Shown here: positions 51,238-59,634 of the stretch, in pieces
Layout: each line of letters starts with the position of its first letter
How positions within the stretch are numbered: position 1 is the stretch's first letter
From: Cellulosimicrobium funkei
Lineage (GTDB): Bacteria; Actinomycetota; Actinomycetes; Actinomycetales; Cellulomonadaceae
DNA length: 64,000 nt
Reading direction: 5' to 3'
NCBI RefSeq assembly: GCF_001019615.1
Contig: NZ_JNBQ01000004.1
Span: 62,001 to 126,000 of the forward strand
Made by a program: the position numbers and the translations under genes
Notes under the pieces: generated by a model
Told to the model about the DNA's origin: nothing
The model's input: the letters and a program-made list of their open reading frames with translations, nothing else
Database searches by the model: none

Positions 51238-52391
51238 TGATCTCTCCTTCCGTCCGAGCACACGGCAGAGTACACGTCCCGAAAACGCTTGCTTCCGGCC
51301 GTCGCGGGGACCCCGTGGATCGTGTCCAGGATCCGGCGGGCCGCGTCCCCGTCACCGTACGGGTTGTCCGTGCGGCTCGGCCGAGCGTCGACCAGGACCT
51401 GACGAACGGCGTCGCGCACGGCCTCCCGGCCGTCCACGACGTGCTGCACGGAGGGCGCCCGGAGCCGGCCGGCCTGGCGTTCGCCGACGTCCACCGCCGG
51501 GACTCCGGCGCTCGCAGCCTCGATGACCCCGGACGACGAGTTCCCTACCACGACGTCGCAGGCGGCGAGCACGCTCGGGTACGCGGGCCCGAGGGACGGG
51601 ACGACCACGCAGCCGGGCAGGTCCCGGGCACTCTCCACGAGCGCGTCGCGCAGCTGGCGGCCGCCCGGGTCGGGCCCGGGGTGCGTGACGACGACGGTCC
51701 CGACGACGTCGGCCGTCCCGCGCAGCGCGGCGACGCCGTTCCCGACGACCTCGGCGACCGGCTGGGTGGTGACCGGGTGGTAGGTGAACAGCGCGAGGGG
51801 CCGGGTGACCGGCCGGCCTGCGAGCCGCGCGAGCTCGTCGTCCGACGCCGGGGCGGCACGGACGAGCCGGTCCAACCCTGGTGCGCCGGTGACGTGAATC
51901 GACCCTGGGTCCTCACCCATCTGCTCGAGACGCGCCCGGCTCTCCCCGGAGGCGACGCAGTGGACGTCCGCGAGCTTGGAGACGGCGTGCCGCACCCGCT
52001 CGTCGATGGCGCCCTCGGTGACCTCGCCACCGTGCAGGTGGACGACGGGGACCCGGGCGAGCACGGCGGGCATGACGACCCAGGGAAGCTCCCACCGGTC
52101 GCCGAGCACGACCAGGCACGACGCGCCGTCGAGCGCGCTAGGCATCCCCCGCGAGATCTCGCTGCCGCACGCCGTGGCGTCCGCGGGACTGTCGCCCCCG
52201 AGCCGCGGCCCGACCGCGCGCACCTCGAGGCCCGAGAGCCCTTCGGCGTCGAGCGCGGCGAGCGCGCCGTCCTCGTCGAACCCGACGGCGGTCAGGACGA
52301 CGACGCGGTCGTCACCCTGCGCCAGCGCGCGCAGGACTGGGGCGAGCGGGCTGAGGTCGGCCCGGCCTCCGACGAAGACGCAGACCGTCAT
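51234..52391 (-). CDS. legG: LegG: NeuC-like hydrolysing sugar-nucleotide 2-epimerase
   Basis: Releases 2,4-diacetamido-2,4,6-trideoxymannose from its nucleotide with inversion at C2. The 385-residue GT-B-like protein shows LVVLGDRWELPWVVMPAVLA, PVVHLHGGEVTEGAIDERVRHAVSK and VVGNSSSGVIEAASAGVPAV, the standard NeuC/LegG motifs. Family members NeuC (sialic acid) and LegG (legionaminic acid) look alike by eye; the dehydratase and aminotransferase partners favour LegG. The ATG overlaps the legI stop by four bases. Confidence 0.88.
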   Translation of the reverse strand: MTVCVFVGGRADLSPLAPVLRALAQGDDRVVVLTAVGFDEDGALAALDAEGLSGLEVRAVGPRLGGDSPADATACGSEISRGMPSALDGASCLVVLGDRWELPWVVMPAVLARVPVVHLHGGEVTEGAIDERVRHAVSKLADVHCVASGESRARLEQMGEDPGSIHVTGAPGLDRLVRAAPASDDELARLAGRPVTRPLALFTYHPVTTQPVAEVVGNGVAALRGTADVVGTVVVTHPGPDPGGRQLRDALVESARDLPGCVVVPSLGPAYPSVLAACDVVVGNSSSGVIEAASAGVPAVDVGERQAGRLRAPSVQHVVDGREAVRDAVRQVLVDARPSRTDNPYGDGDAARRILDTIHGVPATAGSKRFRDVYSAVCSDGRRDQ

Positions 52392-53437
52392 CCAGCGCGA
52401 CCCGCGCTCGAGATCGACTCGGCGTCGAGGGCGGCCCCTGCGCGGACGGCACGCGTCACGACGGCACCCCGTACGTCCACGGCGACCGACACACCGCTCT
52501 CGGGCCGCAGCGCGAGGATGTCGTCCTCGCCGAGGACGTCGCCGACGGCGAGGTCACGAGCCGCGTGCCAGCCGCGACGCACGAGCGGCGCGTTCTCCTC
52601 CTCGCTCGGCATCCGTCGCTTGTGTCCGTCGCCGAGCATGGCGATCGAGTCGCTGATCGCCGTGACGTACGCGGCGAGCTCGGCGGGCTCGAGGCTCGCG
52701 GCGTGGTCGGGCCCGGGCGCCGTGCGGTCCAGGGTGAAGTGCTTCTCGAAGAGGGTTGCCCCGAGCGCGGCGGCTGCGACCGCGGCGGTGAGGCCGGGGG
52801 TGTGGTCCGACCAGCCGACCGGCACGTCGAACTGCTCCGCCATGGCCGGGATGGCGCGCAGGTTGCAGTCCTCGGCGGGCGCCGGGTAGGCCGAGACGCA
52901 GTGGAAGAGCGCGAGACCGGGGGCCGCGGCGGCCGCGTCGAGCGCGGCGGCGACCTCGTCGACGCTGCCCATCCCCGTGGAGATGAGGAGCGGCACGCCG
53001 AACGCTGCGAGCCGCGAGATGAACGGGGTGTTCGTGAGCTCGCCGGACGGGACCTTGAGCGCCGGTACTCCGAGGCCGAGGAGCAGGTCGGCGCTCGAGA
53101 GGTCGAACGGCGTGGAGAGGAAGACGAGCCCCTTCTCCCGCGCGTGGTCCGACAGCTCGGCCCAGGCCGCGCGGGGGAGCGAGAGCGCCTCGAGCATCTC
53201 CGCCTGGGTGGTCGAACCGGTGGCGGCCTCCTGGTAGGGGGCGGCCGAGGCATCCACCGCGACGAGCGCGCTGGGCTCGAAGGTCTGGAACTTCACCGAT
53301 GACGCGCCGGCATCGGCCGCCACGTCGATCAGCTCGTGGGCCTTGCCGACGTCTCCGTCGTGGTTGACGCCGACCTCCGCGATGACGAAGGGGGCGTCGC
53401 CGCCCAGCACGTGGTTTCCGATCCTGACGTGTTCCAA
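52388..53437 (-). CDS. legI: LegI: N,N'-diacetyllegionaminate synthase (NeuB family)
   Basis: Condenses phosphoenolpyruvate with the trideoxymannose derivative to make the nine-carbon acid. The 349-residue protein carries FVIAEVGVNHDGDVGKAHEL, SSVKFQTFEP, LKVPSGELTNTPFI, GWSDHTPGLTAAVAAAALG and EKHFTLDRTAPGPDHAASLEP of the NeuB barrel, then a C-terminal SAF/antifreeze-like domain (about 285-345). The start is a TTG with weak GAGAGG 5 bases upstream, which may limit translation. legH lies 21 bases upstream, the only gap in this operon. Confidence 0.92.
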   Translation of the reverse strand: MEHVRIGNHVLGGDAPFVIAEVGVNHDGDVGKAHELIDVAADAGASSVKFQTFEPSALVAVDASAAPYQEAATGSTTQAEMLEALSLPRAAWAELSDHAREKGLVFLSTPFDLSSADLLLGLGVPALKVPSGELTNTPFISRLAAFGVPLLISTGMGSVDEVAAALDAAAAAPGLALFHCVSAYPAPAEDCNLRAIPAMAEQFDVPVGWSDHTPGLTAAVAAAALGATLFEKHFTLDRTAPGPDHAASLEPAELAAYVTAISDSIAMLGDGHKRRMPSEEENAPLVRRGWHAARDLAVGDVLGEDDILALRPESGVSVAVDVRGAVVTRAVRAGAALDAESISSAGRAG

Positions 53438-53458
53438 GGCAGCCTCTCGAGGGGGGAG

Positions 53459-54058
53459 TCAGCGGTCGAGCGCTCGTGCCGGGACGCCACGGACGAGCCG
53501 TCCGGGCGCCACGTCTCTCACGACGACGGCACCTGCGGCGATCACCGCATCGGCACCGACCTGCACGCCTGGCAGCACGGTCGCGCCGGCGCCCACAAGC
53601 GTACATGCCCCGATGCTCACGGAGCCGAGCAGCGTCGCGCCGGGCGCGACGTGTGCGAAGTCACCGACCGCGCAGTCGTGCTCGACGGTCGCGCGGGTGT
53701 TGACGATGACGCCGCGGCCGACGCTCGCACCCGGTCCGACGTGCGCGTGCTCCAGGATCTGGGTGCCGGCCGCCACCGGCGACCCGGCGGTTGCGGTCCG
53801 GGCGACGAGCGTGCCGAGCCGCAGCCCGAGCCCTTCGACCTCCGCCGTGACGCGGGACCGGACGGCGTTGTCGCCGATGCACACGAGGAGCTCGGCGTCC
53901 GCGGTCTCGACCTCGTCGAGCGTGTCGACCACGGGCACCGTCCAGCCGGGGGCGCCCCCGGGGGCGACGACCGCCCGCACGACCCGTCCGAGGCGCGTCG
54001 CGACGTCCGCGGCGCTGCGCGCGTGACCGCCGCCACCGAGGAGGATCAGGGCAGTCAC
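53459..54058 (-). CDS. legH: LegH: NeuD/PglD-type sugar O/N-acetyltransferase
   Basis: Acetylates the 4-amino group of the sugar nucleotide before LegG. The 199-residue protein has an N-terminal Rossmann-like sugar-binding fold (TALILLGGGGHARSAADVAT) and a C-terminal left-handed beta-helix of hexapeptide repeats (QILEHAHVGPGASVGRGVIV; H in ATVEHDCAVGDFAHVAPGA as the catalytic base). GTG 54058 is the first codon of the fold and overlaps the stop of a 10-codon leaderless frame, suggesting coupling. It is the first main gene of the minus-strand legionaminate operon. Confidence 0.87.
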   Translation of the reverse strand: MTALILLGGGGHARSAADVATRLGRVVRAVVAPGGAPGWTVPVVDTLDEVETADAELLVCIGDNAVRSRVTAEVEGLGLRLGTLVARTATAGSPVAAGTQILEHAHVGPGASVGRGVIVNTRATVEHDCAVGDFAHVAPGATLLGSVSIGACTLVGAGATVLPGVQVGADAVIAAGAVVVRDVAPGRLVRGVPARALDR

Positions 54059-54087
54059 GACATCGCCTGTCGGTCCGTGGCGTGCAT
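54055..54087 (-). CDS. Putative leaderless 10-codon upstream frame coupled to legH
   Basis: A TAGTAT -10 box ends 6 bases before ATG 54087, which opens a 10-residue frame (MHATDRQAMS) whose TGA overlaps the legH GTG as GTGA. legH itself has no good ribosome site, so ribosomes finishing this short frame could start legH. It may be a leader that sets operon expression. The peptide itself has no recognisable feature. Confidence 0.4.
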   Translation of the reverse strand: MHATDRQAMS

Positions 54088-54093
54088 GCCGCC

Positions 54094-54099
54094 ATACTA
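54094..54099 (-). promoter_or_regulatory. -10 box of the legH-legI-legG-ptmE-legB-legC operon
   Basis: TAGTAT on the minus strand, in the 88-base gap between legH and the divergent ptmF, places a transcript start at about 54087. No second clear box is seen for ptmF. Confidence 0.55.
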
Positions 54100-54146
54100 G
54101 AGCCGCGGTCCGCACGGATCGTCGGCGGGCGCGGGAGAGGACGGTC

Positions 54147-55121
54147 GTGATCGGCAGGGCTGTGGTCCGGGGCACGGGCTCCATCGGTGCCCGGCACCTT
54201 CGTGTCTTGAGAGCTCTCGGAGTCCAGGACCTCGTGGCGGTCCCGGTCCGGCCCGGGCGCGCGAGCTCGCCGGAGCTCGGCGACGCGCGCATCGCCGCCG
54301 AGCTCCCGCAGGAGGCGGACGTCGTCGTGGTCGCGACGGACACCGCGCGCCACGTCGACGACGCGATCGAGGCGCTCGACGCCGGCGCGGGCGTCGTCCT
54401 CGTCGAGAAGCCGCTCTGTGCGGACGCCGCGGACGCGGCGCCGCTGCTCGCCCACCCGCGGAGAGACCGCGTGCGCGTCAGCGCGCCCCTGCGCTTCCAC
54501 GAGGGCCTGCGCGACGCCCGCGCGGCGGTGACGGCGCTGCCCGGCGGTCCGGTCGCGGCCCGGGTCGTCGCACAGAGCTGGTTGCCGGGCTGGCGGCCCG
54601 AGCGGGACTACCGCGACTCGTACTCGGCGCGTCCGGGGGAGGGCGGCGTCCTGCGCGACCTCGTCCACGAGATCGACTACGCGCTGTGGACCTTCGGCCG
54701 CCCGGTCGCCCTCGAGGGGCACGCGTCGGACGTCCCGTCGCCGGTGCTCGGCCTCGCGGTCGACGAGTCGGCGGACCTCTCGTGGCGCACGGCGGAGGGC
54801 GCCGACGTCTCGATCCGCATCGACTACGTCACGCGCCCGGCGCGCCGCTCGATGCTCGTCACGTCGCCGGACGGGTCGGTGCTCTGGGACGTCCTCGGCG
54901 CCCGTGTCGAGACCGTCGGCGCCGACGGGTCGGTCGCGTCGACCGAGTACCCTCAGGACCACGATCGCGACGTGATCCTCTCCCGTCAGACCCAGGCCCT
55001 GCTCGCGCTCGGCGCAGGGCAGGGCGACGACCTCCTCGATCTGGAGACCGCGCTGCTCGCGGTGCGGATCGGGGAGCGGGTCCGGGAATCGACAGGCCAA
55101 CGACGTACGGAGTTCGCGTGA
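54147..55121 (+). CDS. ptmF: PtmF-type Gfo/Idh/MocA oxidoreductase of the legionaminate pathway
   Basis: A 324-residue NAD(P)-dependent oxidoreductase. AVVRGTGSIGARHLRVLRAL is the Rossmann motif, VVLVEKPLC holds the conserved Lys of the family, and GVLRDLVHEIDYALWTFG matches the C-terminal catalytic histidine segment. In Campylobacter PtmF acts together with PtmA early in the GDP-linked legionaminate route, and both genes occur here in one operon. GTG start behind GGAGAGGA. The legF gene overlaps its stop by four bases. Confidence 0.85.
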   Translation: MIGRAVVRGTGSIGARHLRVLRALGVQDLVAVPVRPGRASSPELGDARIAAELPQEADVVVVATDTARHVDDAIEALDAGAGVVLVEKPLCADAADAAPLLAHPRRDRVRVSAPLRFHEGLRDARAAVTALPGGPVAARVVAQSWLPGWRPERDYRDSYSARPGEGGVLRDLVHEIDYALWTFGRPVALEGHASDVPSPVLGLAVDESADLSWRTAEGADVSIRIDYVTRPARRSMLVTSPDGSVLWDVLGARVETVGADGSVASTEYPQDHDRDVILSRQTQALLALGAGQGDDLLDLETALLAVRIGERVRESTGQRRTEFA

Positions 55122-55861
55122 GCATGAGAGTCCTTGCCGTCATCCCGGCGAGGGGAGGGTCCAAGGGCCTTCCGGGCAAGAACGTCCGGCCGCTCGCCGG
55201 CGTCCCCCTGATCGGTCATACCGTGCGGTGCGCCCGGGAGCTGCGGTCCGTGGCCCGGGCGATCGTCACCACCGACGACCCGGGGATCGCTGGCGTCGCG
55301 AAGGAGTACGGGGCCGACGTCCCGTTCCTGCGTCCGGACGAGCTCGCCCGTGACGACACCCCGATGGCGCCCGTGATCCGGCACGCGCTCGAGGCCGTCG
55401 AGGCCGAGGAGGGCGAGCCCTACGACGCCGTCCTCCTCCTCGACCCCACGAGCCCGGGGCGCGACCCCGCCAAGATCGAGCAGGCCGTGGGGATGCTCGG
55501 CGAGCGCCCGGAGATCGACGGCGTCGTGAGCGTCTCGGCCCCTCGCTTCGACCCCCTGTGGGTGGGTGTCGAGACGGGTGCGGACGGGGTGCTGCACCGG
55601 TACTTCCCCGAGGCCGCGGGGATCACGCGGAGGCAGGACACGCGCCGGACCTACCTGCGCGTCAACGGCTCGTTCTACCTGTGGCGGGCGGACTACGTCC
55701 GGGCGCTCTCCTCGAGCTGGCTCGACGAGGGGACCTTCGCCGCGTTCGAGATCCCCGAGAACGAGGCGTTCTCGATCGACGACGAGGAAGAGTTCCGACT
55801 CGTCGAGGCCCTGGCGTCGGCCGGCGTGCTGCGGCTCCCGGAGGCGGGTGACGTGGCATGA
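55118..55861 (+). CDS. legF: LegF (PtmB): CMP-legionaminate synthetase (acylneuraminate cytidylyltransferase family)
   Basis: Activates the nine-carbon acid as its CMP derivative for transfer. The 247-residue protein has the NeuA signature VLAVIPARGGSKGLPGKNVRPLAGVPLIGHT, then ARAIVTTDD, LLLDPTSPGRDPAKI and NGSFYLW. FSIDDEEEFRLVEAL closes the fold. GTG 55118 has GGAG 5 bases upstream and overlaps the ptmF stop; ATG 55124 is the alternative. It overlaps ptmA by four bases. Its partners make legionaminate rather than neuraminate the likely substrate. Confidence 0.9.
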   Translation: MSMRVLAVIPARGGSKGLPGKNVRPLAGVPLIGHTVRCARELRSVARAIVTTDDPGIAGVAKEYGADVPFLRPDELARDDTPMAPVIRHALEAVEAEEGEPYDAVLLLDPTSPGRDPAKIEQAVGMLGERPEIDGVVSVSAPRFDPLWVGVETGADGVLHRYFPEAAGITRRQDTRRTYLRVNGSFYLWRADYVRALSSSWLDEGTFAAFEIPENEAFSIDDEEEFRLVEALASAGVLRLPEAGDVA

Positions 55862-56670
55862 ACGGGCACCGCCCGACGAGCGAGCTCTTCTCCCTGCGCG
55901 ACCGGGTGGCCCTGGTGACCGGTGGCGCCGGCCCGCTCGGCTCGGTCCTCGGGCGCACGCTCGCCGACTCCGGCGCGCACGTGTGCCTGGTCGACCGTGA
56001 CGAGGCCGCGTGCGCCCGTGCGCTCGAAGGGCTCCGGGAGGTCGCCGAGGGCGAGCACTCCGCCCTCGTCGTCGACCTCATGGCCGACGACGCGGCCGAC
56101 ACGGTCCTCGCCGCCGTCGAGGGCACGTACGGGCGCCTCGACGTGCTCGTGAACAACGCGGCGTTCACCGGCACCAGCGGCGTGCCCGGGTACGCGGTCC
56201 CGTTCGCCGAGCAGACCTCCGAGGCGTTCCTGGCCGCGACGCGGCTCAACCTCCTCGTGCCGTTCGCCCTCACCCAGCGAGCGGCCGAGCTCCTCGCCGC
56301 CTCCGGCCGGGGCTCGGTCGTCAACATCTCCTCGATCTACGGCCTGGTCGGGCCGAACATGCGTCTCTACGACGGCACCACGATGGGCAACCCCGCCGCG
56401 TACGGCGCGACGAAGGGCGGCGTGGGCCAGCTGACGCGGTACCTGTCGACCGTGCTCGCGCCGCGGGTCCGCGTGAACGCCGTCGCCCCGGGCGGGATCG
56501 CCCGAGGCCAGGACGAGCGGTTCGTCGAGCGGTACTCCGGGCTGACGCCCCTGGCGCGGATGGCGACCGAGGACGACATGCGCGGGGCGGTGGCGTGGCT
56601 CGCGAGCGACGCCGCCTCGTACGTGACCGGTCAGACCGTCGCGGTCGACGGCGGTTGGACAGCCTGGTAG
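55858..56670 (+). CDS. ptmA: PtmA-type short-chain dehydrogenase of the legionaminate pathway
   Basis: A classical SDR of 270 residues. VALVTGGAGPLGSVLGRTLA binds the cofactor, LDVLVNNAAFTG and SVVNISSIYG precede the Tyr-Lys pair of AAYGATKGGVGQLTRYL, and SYVTGQTVAVDGGW ends the fold. The insertion GPNMRLYDGTTMGNP before the active-site Tyr is a feature of the PtmA-like branch. Together with PtmF it acts at the amino-sugar end of the Campylobacter pathway. It overlaps legF and precedes the flippase gene by 50 bases. Confidence 0.86.
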   Translation: MNGHRPTSELFSLRDRVALVTGGAGPLGSVLGRTLADSGAHVCLVDRDEAACARALEGLREVAEGEHSALVVDLMADDAADTVLAAVEGTYGRLDVLVNNAAFTGTSGVPGYAVPFAEQTSEAFLAATRLNLLVPFALTQRAAELLAASGRGSVVNISSIYGLVGPNMRLYDGTTMGNPAAYGATKGGVGQLTRYLSTVLAPRVRVNAVAPGGIARGQDERFVERYSGLTPLARMATEDDMRGAVAWLASDAASYVTGQTVAVDGGWTAW

Positions 56671-56720
56671 CGGCATCCGCTCTCGCCCGTCGCCCTCACG
56701 GACACCCCAGGTGAAATCGA

Positions 56721-58100
56721 ATGACTCGTAACGGCCTGCTCTACCTGATCGGTGCTGCGATCCAGGGACTCGCGGTGCTCGCCGTGACCCCCTTCGCCAC
56801 GCGTCTGCTCGGCGAGACGGAGTACGGGAAGGTCGCGTTGGCGATCGTCCTCACGCAGACCGTGGCCACGGTCCTCGCCGCGGGCTTTCCCCAGCTCATC
56901 CTCCGGGACCACCAGCGGGGGGAGGGCGGGGTCCGCGACGCACGCGTGTTCGTCGGGATCATGATCGTCGGTGCGATGGGTGCCGCCGCCCTCGGAGCCG
57001 TCGCCGCGCTGCTCCTCCTGCTGGCCGGGTCGAGCGCGACCGCGCTCACGGTGCTCGTGGTGACCGTAGGCTCCGCGGGGCTCACCTGCGTCATCGCCTG
57101 CCAGTCCGTCTTCCGTGCCACCGAGCGGCCGCTCGCGTTCGCCACGATGGCGATCGCCTCCACGCTCGGCGCGCAGCTCGTCGGCATCGGCCTGTCGTGG
57201 TTCAGCCGCACGGCCGAGACCTACCTCCTCGGCTTCATGGCGACGCTGCTCGGGCTCGCCGTGGTTGCCGTCACGGTCACCCGACCGGTCTGGCCGTGGC
57301 ACGACCTGCCGCGCACCCGGGTGGCCACCCGCACGGCGCTCACCATGCTCCCGCACGGCGTGGCGATGCTCGTCCTGCTCAGCGGGGACACGATCATCGC
57401 CGGCGCCTTCCGCGGGCCGACGGCGGTCGCGACGTACCAGCCGGCCCTGCTCCTCGGGAACGTCGCGTTCGTCGCGGCGACGGCGATCTACAACGCATGG
57501 GGACCGGCGGTCTACCGCAGGGACCCGGGGACCCGATGGCAGTGGACCGGTCGGTCGGCAGTCCTCTTCGGGCTGCTCCTCGCCGGGGTCGGCGCCCTCG
57601 TGACCGTCGTCGCGCCGTGGGCGGTCGCGATCCTGACTGGACCGGAGTTCGACCGCGCCGCGATCGTCACGCTGGTCAGCATCCTGGCATGGACCGCGGT
57701 GCCGTACGTCCTCTACCTGGCGTGCAGCCTCGCGCTCATCGAGCACGGGCGAACCGGGCGCCTCGCGGGGGTCGCGTCCGTGATCGCCGTGCTGTTCGTG
57801 CTCGGCGGCGGGCTCGCCGTCGCCGCGAGCGGCCTGGAGGCGCTCGCGGTGGCCAAGCTGGTCGCGTACAGTCTGCTCTTCGTAGCGACCTGGCGGGCCG
57901 CGTCGTCAGACGTGCCCCTCCGTTTCGTGGGCTGGCCCGCTTGGGTGGCCGGCGGAGTTCCGATCCTCGTCGTCTCCGCCGCGCTCGCAGCCCCCGGTAC
58001 GGTCGTCATCGTCGTCGCACTCATCAGCCTGCCCCTGCTGGCCGTGGCCGCCTGGGTGCAGCGTGCCCGCACGTCCGCGAGCGCGGCGAGCAACGAGTAG
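56721..58100 (+). CDS. Wzx-like oligosaccharide flippase (MOP superfamily)
   Basis: A 459-residue membrane protein with about 12-14 transmembrane helices, the normal size of Wzx-type flippases. LLYLIGAAIQGLAVLAVTPFATRLLGETEYG opens it, the usual N-terminus of polysaccharide-unit exporters, and paired helices follow throughout. It would move the undecaprenyl-linked repeat from the inner to the outer leaflet. AGG lies about 10 bases before the ATG. It follows ptmA by 50 bases and precedes the capsule-type transferase by 18, so all are likely one transcript. Confidence 0.88.
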   Translation: MTRNGLLYLIGAAIQGLAVLAVTPFATRLLGETEYGKVALAIVLTQTVATVLAAGFPQLILRDHQRGEGGVRDARVFVGIMIVGAMGAAALGAVAALLLLLAGSSATALTVLVVTVGSAGLTCVIACQSVFRATERPLAFATMAIASTLGAQLVGIGLSWFSRTAETYLLGFMATLLGLAVVAVTVTRPVWPWHDLPRTRVATRTALTMLPHGVAMLVLLSGDTIIAGAFRGPTAVATYQPALLLGNVAFVAATAIYNAWGPAVYRRDPGTRWQWTGRSAVLFGLLLAGVGALVTVVAPWAVAILTGPEFDRAAIVTLVSILAWTAVPYVLYLACSLALIEHGRTGRLAGVASVIAVLFVLGGGLAVAASGLEALAVAKLVAYSLLFVATWRAASSDVPLRFVGWPAWVAGGVPILVVSAALAAPGTVVIVVALISLPLLAVAAWVQRARTSASAASNE

Positions 58101-58118
58101 TTGGAGGCTTCAGCACAC

Positions 58119-59558
58119 ATGAGACCGATCCTGCACATGGGCCTCGGGTGGGACGACTTCCACCTGCGCGCGCTCGTCGACGCGGGCTTCGCCACGAAGG
58201 ACCTCGTGCTGGTCGCGCGGACCCGCGCCAACACCGGTTGGGCACAGCGCAACGCCCCGGACGCCGACGTCGTGTACCTCCCGTACGAGGAGGCGCTGAA
58301 GACGAACCCGGTCGTGGGGACGACCGTCCGGCCGGCGCTCGCCCGCGCCGCCGAAGGCGCCGGCCTCGACCCGTGGGACGTCGTGCTCAGCGAACGCGCG
58401 CTCCGGCGTCGCCCGGCGGACGTCGGCATCTCGTTCGCGAACCTCGCGGCGGAGACGCTCGAGGGCGTCGTCGACGGGCCGACGATCGCGATCGCCGAGT
58501 TCACCGTGACCAGCGAGATCGTCCTCTCCGGGCTCGTCGCGGCGGCCGGGGGCCTCCAGTTCTGGCCTCGCACGCTGCGGCACCCGAGCGACCGCTTCGC
58601 CCTCGTCTCGACCCCGCGCGGCATCACCCCCATCCCGCGCAAGCACCCGGTCGACATCGCGCAGGAGGAGTCCGACTCGCTGCTCGCCGACGTGGTCGAG
58701 GGGCGCAAACGGCCCAACTACTTCGTCGCGAACTCGCAGGCGGAAGGCGCCTCGGAGATCTTCCGGCTCGCGAAGGACCGTGTCAACGAGTTCCGCCTCG
58801 AGCACGGGAAGAACCTCCAGCTGCCGCAGGTGCGCGACTACGTCCACCTGCCCTGGCTCAACGTGGTGCGCGGTCGCATGAACCTGCGTCACTACCGCAC
58901 GCGCGCATGGGATGCCCCACCCAGCGGTCGCTACGTCCTCTTCCCGTTCCACGTCCAGCCGGAGTCGTCGGTGGACGTCATCGCGCCCGAGTGGCGGGAC
59001 CAGGTCCATGCTGCCGTCCGCCTCGCCGACGCGCTCGAGCCGCACGGCATCCAGCTCGTCGTCAAGGAGCACCAGAACTTCATCTGGCGCCGTGACCCGT
59101 CGTTCTGGGAGCAGCTGGACGCGCACAGGAACATCGTGGCCGTCGACCCGACGTCGAACACCACCGAGCTCGCCGTGGGGGCGGAGTTCACCTTCACCCC
59201 GACCGGCACAGCGGGTCTCGAGGGCGCGGTTCGGGGACAGCGCGTCGTGATGGGTGCTGCCATGCCGTGGACGGTCCTGCCCAACGTGGCTCTCGTCCGG
59301 GACGGTGAGGCGATGGCGGAGTTCGTCGCTGGTCGCGGCTGGGAGACGCTCGTGCCTGATCCTGCAGTCCTGCGGACGTGGTGGCACGACGTCCACCTGG
59401 CGAACAGCTACCCTGGCGTGGCGCTCGACCCCCCTCGCTTCCCCGCCGTGATGAGCCCGGAGAATCTCCGCGGTTTCGGCGAGGCGTACGCCGAGGCGGC
59501 GAGCATCGTCGAGGACAGGAGCTCGCGAGCTGCCGGCTCGGCGGACGTGACGGCCTAG
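58119..59558 (+). CDS. Capsule-type (KpsC/KpsS-like) transferase, candidate CMP-legionaminate transferase
   Basis: A 479-residue soluble GT-B-like protein. The C-terminal half reads RYVLFPFHVQPESSVDVIAP, QLVVKEHQNFIW, then TSNTTELAVGAEFTFTPTGTAGLEGAVRGQRVVMG, the pattern of capsule-synthesis proteins (PF05159) that transfer Kdo from CMP-Kdo. CMP-legionaminate is chemically similar to CMP-Kdo, and this is the only such gene in the cluster, so it is the best candidate for putting legionaminate into the polymer. ATG 58119 has GGAGG 11 bases upstream; a TTG at 58101 is the alternative. Donor use is inferred, not shown. Confidence 0.72.
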   Translation: MRPILHMGLGWDDFHLRALVDAGFATKDLVLVARTRANTGWAQRNAPDADVVYLPYEEALKTNPVVGTTVRPALARAAEGAGLDPWDVVLSERALRRRPADVGISFANLAAETLEGVVDGPTIAIAEFTVTSEIVLSGLVAAAGGLQFWPRTLRHPSDRFALVSTPRGITPIPRKHPVDIAQEESDSLLADVVEGRKRPNYFVANSQAEGASEIFRLAKDRVNEFRLEHGKNLQLPQVRDYVHLPWLNVVRGRMNLRHYRTRAWDAPPSGRYVLFPFHVQPESSVDVIAPEWRDQVHAAVRLADALEPHGIQLVVKEHQNFIWRRDPSFWEQLDAHRNIVAVDPTSNTTELAVGAEFTFTPTGTAGLEGAVRGQRVVMGAAMPWTVLPNVALVRDGEAMAEFVAGRGWETLVPDPAVLRTWWHDVHLANSYPGVALDPPRFPAVMSPENLRGFGEAYAEAASIVEDRSSRAAGSADVTA

Positions 59559-59634
59559 CCGAGACGACCTGGTCCACCGGGCCGGGGTGGCGGGCGGCGC
59601 GCGGCGCCGTGACCGAGGAACGACTGGAGGCATT

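Noticed and set aside
48036-53437. Sialic acid or pseudaminic acid pathway instead of legionaminic acid
   Set aside because: A sialic acid route needs no dehydratase or aminotransferase, and a pseudaminic route would have PseB/PseC/PseG without PtmE, PtmF and PtmA. It cannot be fully excluded by eye.
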